Shown one piece after another: positions 9,187-18,170 of a DNA stretch of 64,000 nucleotides. The stretch covers positions 186,001-250,000 of the forward strand of contig NZ_CP107931.1 of NCBI RefSeq assembly GCF_036023875.1, in the 5' to 3' direction. The first letter of the stretch is position 1, and every line of letters begins with the position of its first letter. The DNA is from Mycobacterium sp. NBC_00419. Its GTDB lineage: Bacteria; Actinomycetota; Actinomycetes; Mycobacteriales; Mycobacteriaceae. The notes below the pieces were generated by a model. That model searched no databases, was not told where the DNA came from, and saw only the letters and a program-made list of their open reading frames with translations. The position numbers were made by a program, and so were the translations under genes.

Positions 9187-10281
9187 TCAGTGCACAGCTG
9201 GGCGGGCCGCGCCGTGTACGGCGACCTCCTGGGCCTTGACCGTGAACCACATCTCGTCGCCGGGGCTCAACCGGAGGTCGGCGGCCGCCTCGGCGGTGAT
9301 ATCGGCCGCCAGCCCGGGTGCGCCGTCGCGCTGCGCGGCGCCGCGCACGCGCACCGTCGTCCCGTTCGTGTCCAGCTCCGCGATCGTCACCGCGACGCAG
9401 TTGCGCGGACTGCCGTGCGGAGGGTCTCGGTACACCGCCACGGCGGCCGGGGTGAACACCGCGACCACCGGCTCCCCTGGTTCCAGCGTTTCGGCAGGCG
9501 TGCCGTGCCACACAATGCCGTCCGCGCCGCGGATCCGGCCGGGACCGTCCAGCACGCCGCGAACCACGTTGACACCGGCGATGCGGGCACCGAACCGGCT
9601 GCGGGGCGCCGCCAGGAATTCGGCCACCGCGCCGATCTCGGCCACCCCACCTTCCTCGATCACCATCACCCGGTCGGCCAGGGTCAGGACGTCGAGCAGG
9701 TCGTGGGTGATCAGCACGGTCGCCCGTCCCTCGGCCGCGGCCACCCGGCGCAGGACGGCCCGCACCGACGCGGCCACCGCGACGTCGAGACCGGACAACG
9801 GTTCGTCGAGTAGAAGAACATCCGGTTCGGCGGCCAGTGCCCGCGCGATCGCCACCCGCTGAGCCTGGCCACCGGACAGCTGCGACGGTTTACGCCCGGC
9901 CAGGTCGGCCACCCCGACCTCGGCGAGCCAGCGTTGCGCACTCTCCCGAGCCCGGTTTCGGCCCAGGCCGCGTCCACGCGGCGCGAACTCGACATTGGCC
10001 TGCACGCTCAGGTGCGGAAACAGCAGCGGATCCTGCAGCAACAGGCCGACCCGGCGATCGTGGGTGGGCACCTGGACACCGGCAGCGGTATCGGTGAGCA
10101 CCCGGTCGCCGACCGTCACGAGACCCGTATCGGGCACCAGCAGGCCGGCGATCACGTGCAGCACCGTGGACTTACCCGCGCCGTTGGGCCCGAGCACCGC
10201 CAGCACCTCACCGGCGGCCACCTCGAACTCGGCGTCTACGCCGCGCCCGCCGACGGTGGCCGCGAACCGCAACCCCGCCAT
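9187..10281 (-). CDS. modC: Molybdate ABC transporter ATP-binding protein ModC
   Basis: A 364-residue ABC ATPase that powers molybdate import at the cytoplasmic membrane. Walker A is GPNGAGKST near residue 33, the signature LSGGQAQRVAIARAL near 135, Walker B VLLLDEPLSG, and the switch His is in LITHD. The last ~120 residues form a molybdate-binding-type (Mop/TOBE) region with VRGVLDGPG and DEMWFTVKAQEV, typical of ModC. It overlaps modB by one base (TGATG), so the two are translated together. The periplasmic binding protein gene modA, present in H37Rv, is not in this cluster. Confidence 0.92.
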   Translation of the reverse strand: MAGLRFAATVGGRGVDAEFEVAAGEVLAVLGPNGAGKSTVLHVIAGLLVPDTGLVTVGDRVLTDTAAGVQVPTHDRRVGLLLQDPLLFPHLSVQANVEFAPRGRGLGRNRARESAQRWLAEVGVADLAGRKPSQLSGGQAQRVAIARALAAEPDVLLLDEPLSGLDVAVAASVRAVLRRVAAAEGRATVLITHDLLDVLTLADRVMVIEEGGVAEIGAVAEFLAAPRSRFGARIAGVNVVRGVLDGPGRIRGADGIVWHGTPAETLEPGEPVVAVFTPAAVAVYRDPPHGSPRNCVAVTIAELDTNGTTVRVRGAAQRDGAPGLAADITAEAAADLRLSPGDEMWFTVKAQEVAVHGAARPAVH

Positions 10282-11102
10282 CAGCCGCTCACCGGGGCGT
10301 TCCAGCCGGCCAGCCGCCGCGCCCCCAGACCCAGCACCACGACGGCGGCCACGGCGACCAGAAGGATCGACAGCGCGACCGCGGCATCAGGGTCGCTTTC
10401 CCGCTGCAGGTAGATCTCCAGCGGCAGGGTGCGGGTCACACCCTGGCGGGACCCGGCGAAGGTCAGCGTGGCGCCGAACTCCCCCAGTGCGCGCGCGAAT
10501 GCCAGCACCGCGCCGGAGACCAGGCCCGGCGCCAGCAGTGGCAGGGTCACCCGCCACCACACCGTGGCCGGGCGGGCGCCGAGCGTCGCGGCCACCACCT
10601 CGTAGTCCTGCCCCGCTGTGCGTGCCGCGCCCTCCAGCGCGATGACCAGGAACGGCAGCGACACGAACGTCTGCGCCAGCACCACCGCCGTCGTGGTGAA
10701 CGCAATCCGAATCCCGGCCGCCTCCAGGTAGTGCCCCAGCAGACCCAGGCGCCCGAACGCATACAGCAGGGCGATGCCGCCGACGACCGGCGGTAAGACC
10801 AGTGGAAGCAGGATCAGCGGGCGCAGCGCACGGATCAACCCGCCGCTGCGTCGGGCCAGCACCATCGCCATCGGCACGCCCAGCAGCAGGCACAGCACCG
10901 TGCTGGCGGTCGCCGTACGCAGGCTGAGCAGCAGCGCTTCGCGCGAGGACGTACTGGTGATCAGCGTCCAGAACTGGGACCAGTCGACGCGCAGTGCCAT
11001 CGCGACCAAGGGCAGAACCACGAAGGCCGCGCCCAGGGCGGCGGGCACATAGACCCAGCGCGGCAGCGTGGTATTCGGGCCCGACACCCCGAACCGCCTC
11101 AT
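10281..11102 (-). CDS. modB: Molybdate ABC transporter permease ModB
   Basis: A 273-residue inner-membrane permease with five to six hydrophobic segments. The cytoplasmic EAA-type loop that docks the ATPase is visible as [20 protein letters not shown], followed by the expected [13 protein letters not shown]. It forms the channel half of the molybdate importer with ModC. ATG 11102 follows the purine-rich AGGGTG. The gap of 136 bp to the divergent SDR gene is too small for modA. Sulfate/tungstate specificity cannot be excluded from the permease alone, but neighbour apa and synteny favour molybdate. Confidence 0.9.
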   Translation of the reverse strand: MRRFGVSGPNTTLPRWVYVPAALGAAFVVLPLVAMALRVDWSQFWTLITSTSSREALLLSLRTATASTVLCLLLGVPMAMVLARRSGGLIRALRPLILLPLVLPPVVGGIALLYAFGRLGLLGHYLEAAGIRIAFTTTAVVLAQTFVSLPFLVIALEGAARTAGQDYEVVAATLGARPATVWWRVTLPLLAPGLVSGAVLAFARALGEFGATLTFAGSRQGVTRTLPLEIYLQRESDPDAAVALSILLVAVAAVVVLGLGARRLAGWNAPVSG

Positions 11103-11146
11103 TCGTCACACCCTAGGGCGAACAACCGTGGCGTGTCGCAGGCGTA

Positions 11147-11176
11147 TTAGCACCTTTAGCTACTGTCCAGTAACAT
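11147..11176 (+). promoter_or_regulatory. Candidate promoter and short palindrome upstream of the SDR gene
   Basis: TTAGCA (11147-11152) and TAACAT (11171-11176) are 18 bp apart and could serve as -35 and -10. The palindrome TACTGTCCAGTA (11161-11172, 5-bp perfect arms) overlaps the -10 and resembles the small operators of mycobacterial TetR repressors. No adjacent gene encodes an obvious cognate regulator. Confidence 0.35.
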
Positions 11177-11238
11177 TCTTCAGCGAACCGACGCCGCCCC
11201 ACGCTGGGCCGGCGTTGCGCACGAGGAGGTCAATGGCG

Positions 11239-11910
11239 ATGGACGTGCTGGTCACTGGCGCAGACACCGAACTGGGACGCATCGTGGCGGAAGGTTTCCG
11301 CGACGCCGGCCACAAGGTCGTCATCAGCGGCGCCCGCCGCGACGACCTGGAGGTCGCTGCGAAGGAACTCGATGTCGACGCGATCGTCTGCGACACGACG
11401 GACCCGTCGTCGCTCGCCGAGATCCGCACGCAGTTCCCGCACCACCTCGACACCATCGTGCACGTCCCCGCGCCGCGGTGGATGGGCGGCGACCCCCGCA
11501 CCTACACGATGGTCGACACCGCCAACGCGTGGCGCTCGACCCTGGACGCCACCGTGTTGTCCGCGGTGCTGCTCGTCCAAAACATCGGCGACCACCTGCG
11601 CTCGGGCGGCGCCATCGTCACCGTCGTGCCCGACAACCCGCGCGATGGCAGCGCCGACGCCGCGATCAAAGGCGCGCTGTCGAACTGGACGGCCGGCCAG
11701 GCCGACTACTTCGGTACCCGCGGCATCACCATCAACACCGTGGCAACCGGCCGCAGCGCCGAGCCCACCTACGACGGGCTGAGCTCCACCCCGCCATCGG
11801 TGTCGGCCGAAATCGCCCGGCTCGCACTGTTTTTGACCAGTCCGTCCGCCCGGCACATCACCGGCCAGACGTTGCATGTCGGCCGCGGGGCACTGGCCAA
11901 CTTCGGCTGA
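11239..11910 (+). CDS. SDR-family oxidoreductase (Rv1856c type)
   Basis: A 223-residue short-chain dehydrogenase/reductase-fold protein. The nucleotide-binding start is VTGADTELGRIVAEGF rather than the classical TGxxxGxG, and the catalytic Tyr-Lys pair is not in the usual YxxxK form: the helix reads SNWTAGQADYFGTRGITINTV. It may therefore be a degenerate SDR. The C-terminal RLALFLTSPSARHITGQTLHV is typical of the fold. Start ATG 11239 is 9 nt after GAGGAGG (11223-11229); ATG 11233 is too close to it. It begins a plus-strand run with the LLM-class oxidoreductase gene and ndh. Substrate unknown. Confidence 0.8.
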   Translation: MDVLVTGADTELGRIVAEGFRDAGHKVVISGARRDDLEVAAKELDVDAIVCDTTDPSSLAEIRTQFPHHLDTIVHVPAPRWMGGDPRTYTMVDTANAWRSTLDATVLSAVLLVQNIGDHLRSGGAIVTVVPDNPRDGSADAAIKGALSNWTAGQADYFGTRGITINTVATGRSAEPTYDGLSSTPPSVSAEIARLALFLTSPSARHITGQTLHVGRGALANFG

Positions 11911-11949
11911 TTCACCTGCCGTTCGCCGGCGGCGATTACTGTCGGCAGG

Positions 11950-12867
11950 GTGACGATTCGACTTGGTTTTCAGATCCCGAACTTCTCGTACGGCACCGGC
12001 GTCGCCGAGCTTTTCCCCACGGTGATCGCCCAGGCCCGGGAGGCCGAGGCCGCCGGCTTCGACTCGGTCTTCGTGATGGACCACTTTTATCAGCTGCCCA
12101 TGCTCGGGTCGCCTGATCAGCCGATGCTGGAGGCCTACACGGCGTTGGGCGCCCTGGCCACCGCCACCGAGCGGGTCCAGCTCGGCACCCTGGTCACCGG
12201 CAACACTTACCGCAACCCGACACTGCTGGCCAAGACGATCACCACGCTGGACGTCATCAGTGCGGGCCGGGCCATCCTCGGCATCGGCACCGGCTGGTTC
12301 GAGCTCGAGCACGAGCAGCTCGGCTACGAGTTCGGCACGTTCACCGATCGGTTCAACAAGCTCGAGGAGGCGCTGTCCATCATCGTGCCGATGACCGAAG
12401 GCCAGCGCCCGACCGTCGAGGGCACCTACTACCGCGCCAAAGAGGCGCTGGCCAACCCGCGCTTCCGCGACCACATTCCGCTGATGATCGGTGGCAGCGG
12501 CGAGAAGAAGACGTTCAGCCTGGCCGCCCGCCACTTCGACCACCTGAACATCATCGCGGGCTTCCCCGAACTGCCCGGCAAAGTCTCGGTGCTCGCGCAG
12601 CGCTGTGAAGAGGTGGACCGCGACCCGGCGACGCTGGAAACCAGCGTGCTGGTCAGCGTGGTGGCCGGCGACAATCTCAGTGACGACCTCATCCCCGCCG
12701 GCATGCAGGGCCGGATGGTCGTGGGCAGCCCGGAGCATGTCGCCGAGCAGATCAAGACCAACGTGATCGATGTCGGGATCGACGGCGTCATCATCAACAT
12801 GCCCGGCTATGTTCCCGGCGCGATCACCAAGGTCGGCGAGGCACTACGCCCGGTTGTGGGTGGCTGA
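11950..12867 (+). CDS. LLM-class F420-dependent oxidoreductase
   Basis: A 305-residue luciferase-like TIM-barrel oxidoreductase of the kind that usually uses coenzyme F420 in mycobacteria. Visible family segments are IRLGFQIPNFSYG at the N-terminus, GFDSVFVMDHF, VQLGTLVTGNTYRNPTLLAK and the cofactor-phosphate region PLMIGGSGEKKT. The start GTG 11950 lies exactly 7 nt after TACTGT (11937-11942), a TANNNT -10, so the message is probably leaderless; no ribosome-binding site is present. It corresponds to Rv1855c and lies between the SDR and ndh. Reaction unknown. Confidence 0.85.
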   Translation: MTIRLGFQIPNFSYGTGVAELFPTVIAQAREAEAAGFDSVFVMDHFYQLPMLGSPDQPMLEAYTALGALATATERVQLGTLVTGNTYRNPTLLAKTITTLDVISAGRAILGIGTGWFELEHEQLGYEFGTFTDRFNKLEEALSIIVPMTEGQRPTVEGTYYRAKEALANPRFRDHIPLMIGGSGEKKTFSLAARHFDHLNIIAGFPELPGKVSVLAQRCEEVDRDPATLETSVLVSVVAGDNLSDDLIPAGMQGRMVVGSPEHVAEQIKTNVIDVGIDGVIINMPGYVPGAITKVGEALRPVVGG

Positions 12868-12883
12868 CCACCCACCCGGGTGG
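12858..12883 (+). terminator. GC hairpin at the end of the F420-oxidoreductase gene
   Basis: GGGTGG (12858-12863) pairs with CCACCC (12868-12873) over a CTGA loop that includes the stop codon. The overlapping CCACCCGGGTGG (12872-12883) is a perfect palindrome. This may be a terminator without a T-tail or an attenuating structure before ndh. Confidence 0.35.
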
Positions 12884-12979
12884 CTGATGTCACCATTGCC
12901 GATCGAGTACTGGCGCGAAGTCTGAGCGCAGGGCGACTACCGTAGAGGCTGTCCTGTGCATGTCGTTGAGGAGCAAGTA

Positions 12980-14350
12980 ATGACCCATCCCGGTGCCACC
13001 CCATCGGATAAGCACAAGGTCGTCATCATCGGATCGGGCTTCGGTGGGCTCAATGCCGCCAAGAAGCTCAAGCGTGCCGACGTCGACATCAAGATGATCG
13101 CCAAGACCACTCACCACCTGTTCCAGCCCCTGCTCTACCAGGTGGCGACCGGCATCATCTCCGAAGGCGAGATCGCCCCGCCGACCCGGGTGGTGCTGCG
13201 CGACCAGAAGAACTGCCAGGTTCTGCTCGGCGAGGTCACCCACATCGACCTGAATAACCAGACCGTCGACTCGGTCCTGCTCGGCCACACCTACCGGACG
13301 CCCTACGACACGTTGATCGTGGCGGCCGGGGCCGGGCAGTCCTACTTCGGCAACGACCACTTCGCCGAGTGGGCCCCCGGCATGAAGAGCATCGACGACG
13401 CCCTGGAGTTGCGCGGGCGCATCCTCGGCGCCTTCGAGCAGGCCGAGCGGTCCAGCGACCCGGTGCGGCGCGACAAGCTGCTGACGTTCGTCGTCGTCGG
13501 CGCAGGCCCGACCGGCGTGGAGATGGCCGGCCAGATCGCCGAACTCGCCGACGACACCCTCAAGGGCGCCTTCCGGCACATCGACTCCACCAAGGCCCGG
13601 GTGATCCTGCTCGACGCCGCACCCGCCGTGCTGCCGCCGATGGGCGAGAAGCTGGGCCAGAAGGCCGCGGCCCGGCTGGAGAAGCTGGGCGTGGAGATCC
13701 AGCTCGGAGCGATGGTCACCGACGTCGACCGCAATGGCATCACCGTCAAGCGGGGCGACGGCACCATCGACCGCATCGAGTGCGCGACCAAGGTGTGGTC
13801 GGCCGGTGTGTCGGCCAGCCCGCTGGGCAAGATCATCGCCGACCAGTCCGACGCCGAGGTCGACCGCGCGGGCCGGGTGAAGGTGCTTCCCGACCTGACC
13901 GTGCCGGGCCACCCGAACGTGTTCGTCATCGGCGACATGGCCGCCGTCGACGGTGTTCCGGGTATGGCGCAGGGCGCCATCCAGGGTGCCTACTACGCGG
14001 CCAAGCTGGTCAAGGCCGAACTCAAGGGCGCCGACCCTGCCGCTCGCGAGCCGTTCGAGTACTTCGACAAGGGTTCGATGGCAACGGTGTCGCGCTACTC
14101 GGCCGTCGCCAAGGTCGGCCGTCTCGAGTTCAGCGGTTTCATCGCCTGGCTGGCCTGGCTGTTCCTGCACCTGATCTACATGGTGGGGTTCAAGGCGCGG
14201 CTGACCACGGCATTGTCGTGGATCGGGACGTTCATCGGCAGCCACCGCAGCCAGCTGACGATCACCGAGCAGCAGGCGTACGCGCGAACCAGGATCGAGC
14301 AACTCGAGGAGATCGCCGCGGCCGTCGAGGACGAGAAGGCGGCGTCCTGA
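12980..14350 (+). CDS. ndh: Type II NADH:quinone oxidoreductase (non-proton-pumping)
   Basis: A 456-residue membrane-associated flavoprotein that passes electrons from NADH to menaquinone without pumping protons. The FAD motif VVIIGSGFGGLNAAKKL is near residue 15, the quinone-site segment LFQPLLYQVATG near 48, the NADH motif VVVGAGPTGVEMAGQIAEL near 172, and the FAD segment VFVIGDMAAVDG near 315. C-terminal WLAWLFLHLIYMVGF is the membrane-binding helix. ATG 12980 is preceded by GAGGAG. It matches H37Rv Ndh (Rv1854c). Whether a second copy (ndhA) exists elsewhere cannot be seen. Confidence 0.95.
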   Translation: MTHPGATPSDKHKVVIIGSGFGGLNAAKKLKRADVDIKMIAKTTHHLFQPLLYQVATGIISEGEIAPPTRVVLRDQKNCQVLLGEVTHIDLNNQTVDSVLLGHTYRTPYDTLIVAAGAGQSYFGNDHFAEWAPGMKSIDDALELRGRILGAFEQAERSSDPVRRDKLLTFVVVGAGPTGVEMAGQIAELADDTLKGAFRHIDSTKARVILLDAAPAVLPPMGEKLGQKAAARLEKLGVEIQLGAMVTDVDRNGITVKRGDGTIDRIECATKVWSAGVSASPLGKIIADQSDAEVDRAGRVKVLPDLTVPGHPNVFVIGDMAAVDGVPGMAQGAIQGAYYAAKLVKAELKGADPAAREPFEYFDKGSMATVSRYSAVAKVGRLEFSGFIAWLAWLFLHLIYMVGFKARLTTALSWIGTFIGSHRSQLTITEQQAYARTRIEQLEEIAAAVEDEKAAS

Positions 14351-14437
14351 CGCTGCCCGCTGCGGGTGAAAGTGCCGTTGCCGCTGCGGTGCTGGCCTAA
14401 CATGGGCCTCACGACAATTCCACGTCAAGGGGGACTC

Positions 14438-14806
14438 ATGTCATCACCTCGTTCCGTGCGCCGCGGGCTGGCTGCGGCATTGGGCGCCGGTGCGGTGTTG
14501 CTGAGCATGGCGGGACCCGCCGCAGCCGACCCGCCCCCGCCCAACTGCACCACCGCCGACCTCACCGGGGTCATGGCCGGGGTGTCGGCGGCCATGTCGG
14601 CGTATCTGTTCGAGCATCCGGACGTCAACGCGTTCTTCAGCGGCCTGCAGGGCCTGTCGAAGAAGGACATCGGCGCCAAGACGCAGGTCTATCTGGATGC
14701 CAACCCGCAGATCCGCACCGATCTCGACAACATCCGCCAGCCGTCGACTGATTTCCGCAACCGCTGCGGAATCGGGCAGCGGCCGCTGGCCCCCGGAGTG
14801 ATCTGA
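14438..14806 (+). CDS. Hemophore-related secreted heme-binding protein (MHB domain)
   Basis: A 122-residue secreted protein. A signal peptide covers about residues 1-31, cleaved after AGPAAA. The mature part has two cysteines (CTTAD and RCGIG) likely joined by a disulfide, and the helical segment TGVMAGVSAAMSAYLFEHPDVNAFFSGL that marks mycobacterial heme-binding proteins of the Rv0203 type. Some members of this family bind heme at the cell surface; direct binding by this one is inferred. ATG 14438 follows AAGGGGGA. It stands between ndh and a sensor kinase with no MmpL transporter beside it. Confidence 0.75.
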   Translation: MSSPRSVRRGLAAALGAGAVLLSMAGPAAADPPPPNCTTADLTGVMAGVSAAMSAYLFEHPDVNAFFSGLQGLSKKDIGAKTQVYLDANPQIRTDLDNIRQPSTDFRNRCGIGQRPLAPGVI

Positions 14807-14849
14807 ACAAGAGCTCGACCCGGCGCCCTCTAAGGTGGTCGGCGTGGTC

Positions 14850-16211
14850 ATGAAGCCGGACGAACTCGTCTACCGGGTTTTACAGCGGCTGCCGACGCGG
14901 GTTCTCTCGCTGCGCACGATCGTCATCGTGGCCGCCCTTGCGGTGGTGATCCTGGTGCTGACACTGGGCACCTGGGTGTGGATCGGCGTCAACCACGACC
15001 AGTACAGCCAGCTCGACCGTCGGCTGGACTCGGTGAGCAGCCTCGGTGACTTCAGCACGCTGCTGAGCACCCGGCCCCCCGGTGAGGGCGCCCCGACCCC
15101 GGACGGCAACCTGGTCCGTACGGTCCGGGTCGGTGGGCTGGCGATGTCGGTCCCACCCAATGTGGAGCTCCCCGAGCTGCCCAACGGCTACGCCGACATC
15201 ACCATCGACGGCGTCGAATACCGGGTGCGCACCTTCTCGGTGGCCGGGGCGACGATCGCGCTGGGCGCGCCGCTGGCCGAAACCAAGCACCGGATCGACG
15301 AGCTGCATCTGCGGGTGCTGCTGATCTGCGCCGGCGTCATCGTGGGAACCATCATCGTCGGCTGGCTGATCTCGCTGATCATGATCAATCCCTTCCGGCT
15401 GCTGGCTCAGCAGGCCCGCGCCATCAATGCGCAGTCCAATCCCGACGAGGTGCAGGTGCGGGGCGTGCGGGAGGCCGTCGAGATCGCCGAAGCCGTCGAG
15501 GGCATGCTGGCGCGCATCGGCGACGAGCAGGACCGCACCAAGGCCGCCCTGGAGTCGGCGCGGGACTTCGCGGCCGTGGCCTCCCACGAACTGCGCACCC
15601 CGCTGACCGCCATGCGCACCAACCTCGAAGTCCTCTCCACACTTGACCTCGCACCTGATCAGCGCAGCGAGGTCATCGGCGACGTGATCCGCACCCAGAG
15701 CCGTATCGAAGCCACCCTGACGGCGCTGGAACGCCTGGCCCAGGGCGAGCTGACCACCGCCGACGATTTCGTGCCGTTCGACGTCACCGACCTGCTGGAC
15801 CGCGCGGCGCACGACGCCGAGCGGATCTACCAGGATCTCAGGGTGTCGCTGGTGCCGTCGCCGGCGGTGCTGATGGTCGGCTTGCCGGTGGGATTGCGGC
15901 TGGTCATCGACAACGCGATAGCCAACGCGGTCAAGCACGGTGGTGCCACCGAAGTGCGCCTGGCACTGGAGAGTTCGGCCGACGGGGTGCAGATCACCGT
16001 CGACGACAACGGCACCGGCGTGCCCGAGGCGGAACGCGCAGCGGTGTTCGAACGATTCTCGCGGGGCTCGACGGCGTCGCGCTCGGGCTCGGGGCTCGGA
16101 TTGGCCCTGGTCGCCCAGCAGGCCGAATTGCACGGTGGCACAGCACATTTGGAGGAGAGCCCGCTCGGCGGGGCGCGGCTGGTGCTGAACCTGTCCGGCC
16201 GTCAGGAATAG
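14850..16211 (+). CDS. Sensor histidine kinase, PrrB-like
   Basis: A 453-residue two-component sensor. TM1 is about residues 22-46, a ~105-residue extracytoplasmic region follows, TM2 is about 155-178, then a HAMP linker, the dimerisation domain with phospho-acceptor H246 in ASHELRTPLTAMRTNLEVLS, and an ATPase domain with NAIANAVKHGG (N box), DDNGTGVPE (G1), FERFSRG and SGLGLALV (G2). From memory the kinase core is very close to mycobacterial PrrB. No response-regulator gene is adjacent, so it is an orphan locally. ATG 14850 is chosen over GTG 14835 because neither has a strong ribosome site and the family starts here. It overlaps ureD by 10 bp, tail to tail. Confidence 0.85.
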   Translation: MKPDELVYRVLQRLPTRVLSLRTIVIVAALAVVILVLTLGTWVWIGVNHDQYSQLDRRLDSVSSLGDFSTLLSTRPPGEGAPTPDGNLVRTVRVGGLAMSVPPNVELPELPNGYADITIDGVEYRVRTFSVAGATIALGAPLAETKHRIDELHLRVLLICAGVIVGTIIVGWLISLIMINPFRLLAQQARAINAQSNPDEVQVRGVREAVEIAEAVEGMLARIGDEQDRTKAALESARDFAAVASHELRTPLTAMRTNLEVLSTLDLAPDQRSEVIGDVIRTQSRIEATLTALERLAQGELTTADDFVPFDVTDLLDRAAHDAERIYQDLRVSLVPSPAVLMVGLPVGLRLVIDNAIANAVKHGGATEVRLALESSADGVQITVDDNGTGVPEAERAAVFERFSRGSTASRSGSGLGLALVAQQAELHGGTAHLEESPLGGARLVLNLSGRQE

Positions 16212-16834
16212 AGACGATCACCCTGCCAGGTGGACAGGCTGCCGCCGCCGGCCAGTTCGAGGGTGGTCCCGGCGGCGTCGTCGGCCGGCTCGGGGTAACG
16301 CAGTTCGCTCACGCAGGCCAGCGGCGTGCCCAGTGCGTCGTCGGCGACAGCGCCGGTGCCGAGCTCGACGCGGTGGCGCAGCAGCGGCAGTCCCGCGCGG
16401 TCCACCCACATCGCGCCGCTCCAGAATCCTTCCCGCTCACCGGTTCTGCCGATCTGCACCCGCTCCCGGATGCGCAGCCGCGCGGTGTCGGCCAGCTGCA
16501 CCCGGACGTGCGTCAGATGCCGGGAGTCAGCGGCCACCACCGTCGGCTCAGGATCGAGATCCAGTTCACCGCCGACCTCGATGGACCAGCAGGCCCGCGA
16601 TTCCCGGGTCGCCGCGCCGGGCAACACCACGGTGGCCGCCGCACTGCGGAGCCGAAGCCGCGCACCGGGTTCGACGACCAGCCGGATGGCGATCGTGTCC
16701 CCGCCCAGCGGGGTGGCCGCCGCCGACACCAGGTGCACGGTGTCGGTCTCGGTATAGCGCGCGGCAACTCCCCCGCGACACTCGATGCGCGGCAGGCGAC
16801 CCGGTTCGGCCACCACCACGACCTCGGAATGCAC
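16202..16834 (-). CDS. ureD: Urease accessory protein UreD
   Basis: A 210-residue maturation factor, short for the family as in other mycobacteria. UreD (UreH) binds apo-urease and, with UreF and UreG, guides nickel into the active site. The central segment VLPGAATRESRACWSIEVGG and the REREGFWSGAMWVDR-like region match the family. It is the last gene of ureABCFGD, 9 bp after ureG, and overlaps the kinase gene end by 10 bp. The ordering with ureD last equals H37Rv Rv1848-Rv1853. Confidence 0.88.
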   Translation of the reverse strand: MHSEVVVVAEPGRLPRIECRGGVAARYTETDTVHLVSAAATPLGGDTIAIRLVVEPGARLRLRSAAATVVLPGAATRESRACWSIEVGGELDLDPEPTVVAADSRHLTHVRVQLADTARLRIRERVQIGRTGEREGFWSGAMWVDRAGLPLLRHRVELGTGAVADDALGTPLACVSELRYPEPADDAAGTTLELAGGGSLSTWQGDRLYS

Positions 16835-16843
16835 GCTGCGGGC

Positions 16844-17524
16844 TCAGACCGGCTGGTGGACGCGCAGCTGCTCGCGCACCCAGTCCAGAACCAGTGATGC
16901 CGCCGGGTCCTCGGTCAGCGAGATCAGTACCGTCGGACGGCCGTCGCGCACCTTGGCGGCGTCGCGGCGCATCACCTCGAGATCGGCACCCACCAGCGGG
17001 GCGAGGTCGGTCTTGTTGACCACCAACAGGTCTGAGAACGTCACCCCGGGCCCGCCCTTGCGGGGCACCTTGTCGCCACCGGCGACGTCGACGACGAAAA
17101 TCTGGACGTCGATGAGCCCCGAGGAGAACGTCGCGGTCAGATTGTCCCCACCGGATTCCACCAGGATGAGGTCGAGGTGGTCGTGCCCGGCGATCAGGTC
17201 GTCGATGGCGTCGAGGTTGGCGGTGATGTCGTCGCGGATGGCGGTGTGCGGGCACCCACCGGTCTGCACCGCGGCGATCCGGTCGTCGGGCAGCACCGCA
17301 TGGCGGCGCAGGAAGTCGGCATCCTCGGTGGTGTAGATGTCGTTGGTCAGCACGGCCAGTGACAGCTCGTCGCGAAGTTGCCGGCACAGTGCGGCCACCA
17401 AAGCGGTCTTGCCCGAGCCGACCGGGCCACCCACCCCGATCCGCAGCGGCTCACCGGGCGTGCGCGTGCGTTTGGGGCGATCGGCGTGGGAATGCGGGTC
17501 GCCGTCAATGAAATGTGGTGGCAT
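16844..17524 (-). CDS. ureG: Urease accessory GTPase UreG
   Basis: A 226-residue SIMIBI-class GTPase that delivers nickel and supplies GTP energy for urease activation. The P-loop [13 protein letters not shown] begins near residue 28, [12 protein letters not shown] is the family segment with switch function, the metal-binding Cys-Pro-His is in [12 protein letters not shown], and the guanine motif NKTD is present. A His-containing N-terminus ([11 protein letters not shown]) precedes the P-loop and could hold metal. ATG 17524 is used; an upstream frame extension would overlap ureF and lacks a better ribosome site. Ten bases separate it from ureF. Confidence 0.95.
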   Translation of the reverse strand: MPPHFIDGDPHSHADRPKRTRTPGEPLRIGVGGPVGSGKTALVAALCRQLRDELSLAVLTNDIYTTEDADFLRRHAVLPDDRIAAVQTGGCPHTAIRDDITANLDAIDDLIAGHDHLDLILVESGGDNLTATFSSGLIDVQIFVVDVAGGDKVPRKGGPGVTFSDLLVVNKTDLAPLVGADLEVMRRDAAKVRDGRPTVLISLTEDPAASLVLDWVREQLRVHQPV

Positions 17525-17534
17525 GAGGCTTCTT

Positions 17535-18170
17535 TCAGGAGGCGAACAGCGGACGGTCACGCTCGCCGTGGCGCTGGGCCAGTTCGTCGAGCAGCGGGTC
17601 GGACAGATCGGCGAGGCCCGCGGTGGCCTCGTGGGCGGCGTGCTCGCACAGCTGCGCCAGGGCGAACGTCACCACCGCCACATCGGCGGGATCCAGCGCC
17701 AGCAGGCGCTGGGCGGCCGTCGCGCTGCCCGTCATCGTGGTGTACACAAGCGACAGTGCGGTCTGCTCGGGGGCCAGCCCGCTGGCCAGGCCCACCCGGC
17801 CGGCCACGACCGCCTGATGCGGCCGGGCCCCCAGGGCGTCCCAATCGTGTGCGGGCCACACCCGCCGGGCCAGCCGCAGCAGCCCCCGGCCCTGCGCCCG
17901 GGAGGCCAGCCGGGTGGCCGGCGCCGGTGTGCGGGCATCGGTTTCGGCGTCGGCGACGGTGACCGTGAGCTCCCCGCGGTGCACAGCTGCCGCGATCGAC
18001 GCGCTCACCAGAGCACTGGTCCGGATCCGCCGCCGCAGATAGGCGTCGAGGGTGGTCAGGTCGACCACCAGGCGGCTGGTCACCGCCTCCTCCACTCCGC
18101 CGGAATGTACGTGGCCCCCGGTTGGCAACCGAGAGTCGGCGAGGTTGAGCAGGGTGGTCAGTGCGGACAT
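17535..18170 (-). CDS. ureF: Urease accessory protein UreF
   Basis: A 211-residue all-helical protein that bridges UreD and UreG and acts on the GTPase cycle during nickel insertion. Typical segments are [23 protein letters not shown] near the start and the C-terminal [23 protein letters not shown] 18170 shares one base with the ureC stop (TGATG), indicating coupled translation. In the mycobacterial order it follows ureC directly because ureE is absent. Confidence 0.92.
   Translation of the reverse strand: MSALTTLLNLADSRLPTGGHVHSGGVEEAVTSRLVVDLTTLDAYLRRRIRTSALVSASIAAAVHRGELTVTVADAETDARTPAPATRLASRAQGRGLLRLARRVWPAHDWDALGARPHQAVVAGRVGLASGLAPEQTALSLVYTTMTGSATAAQRLLALDPADVAVVTFALAQLCEHAAHEATAGLADLSDPLLDELAQRHGERDRPLFAS

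Noticed and set aside
11239..11910. Classical SDR active site in the Rv1856c-type protein
   Set aside because: The YxxxK catalytic motif is not in its normal form, so a standard reductase activity was not claimed.
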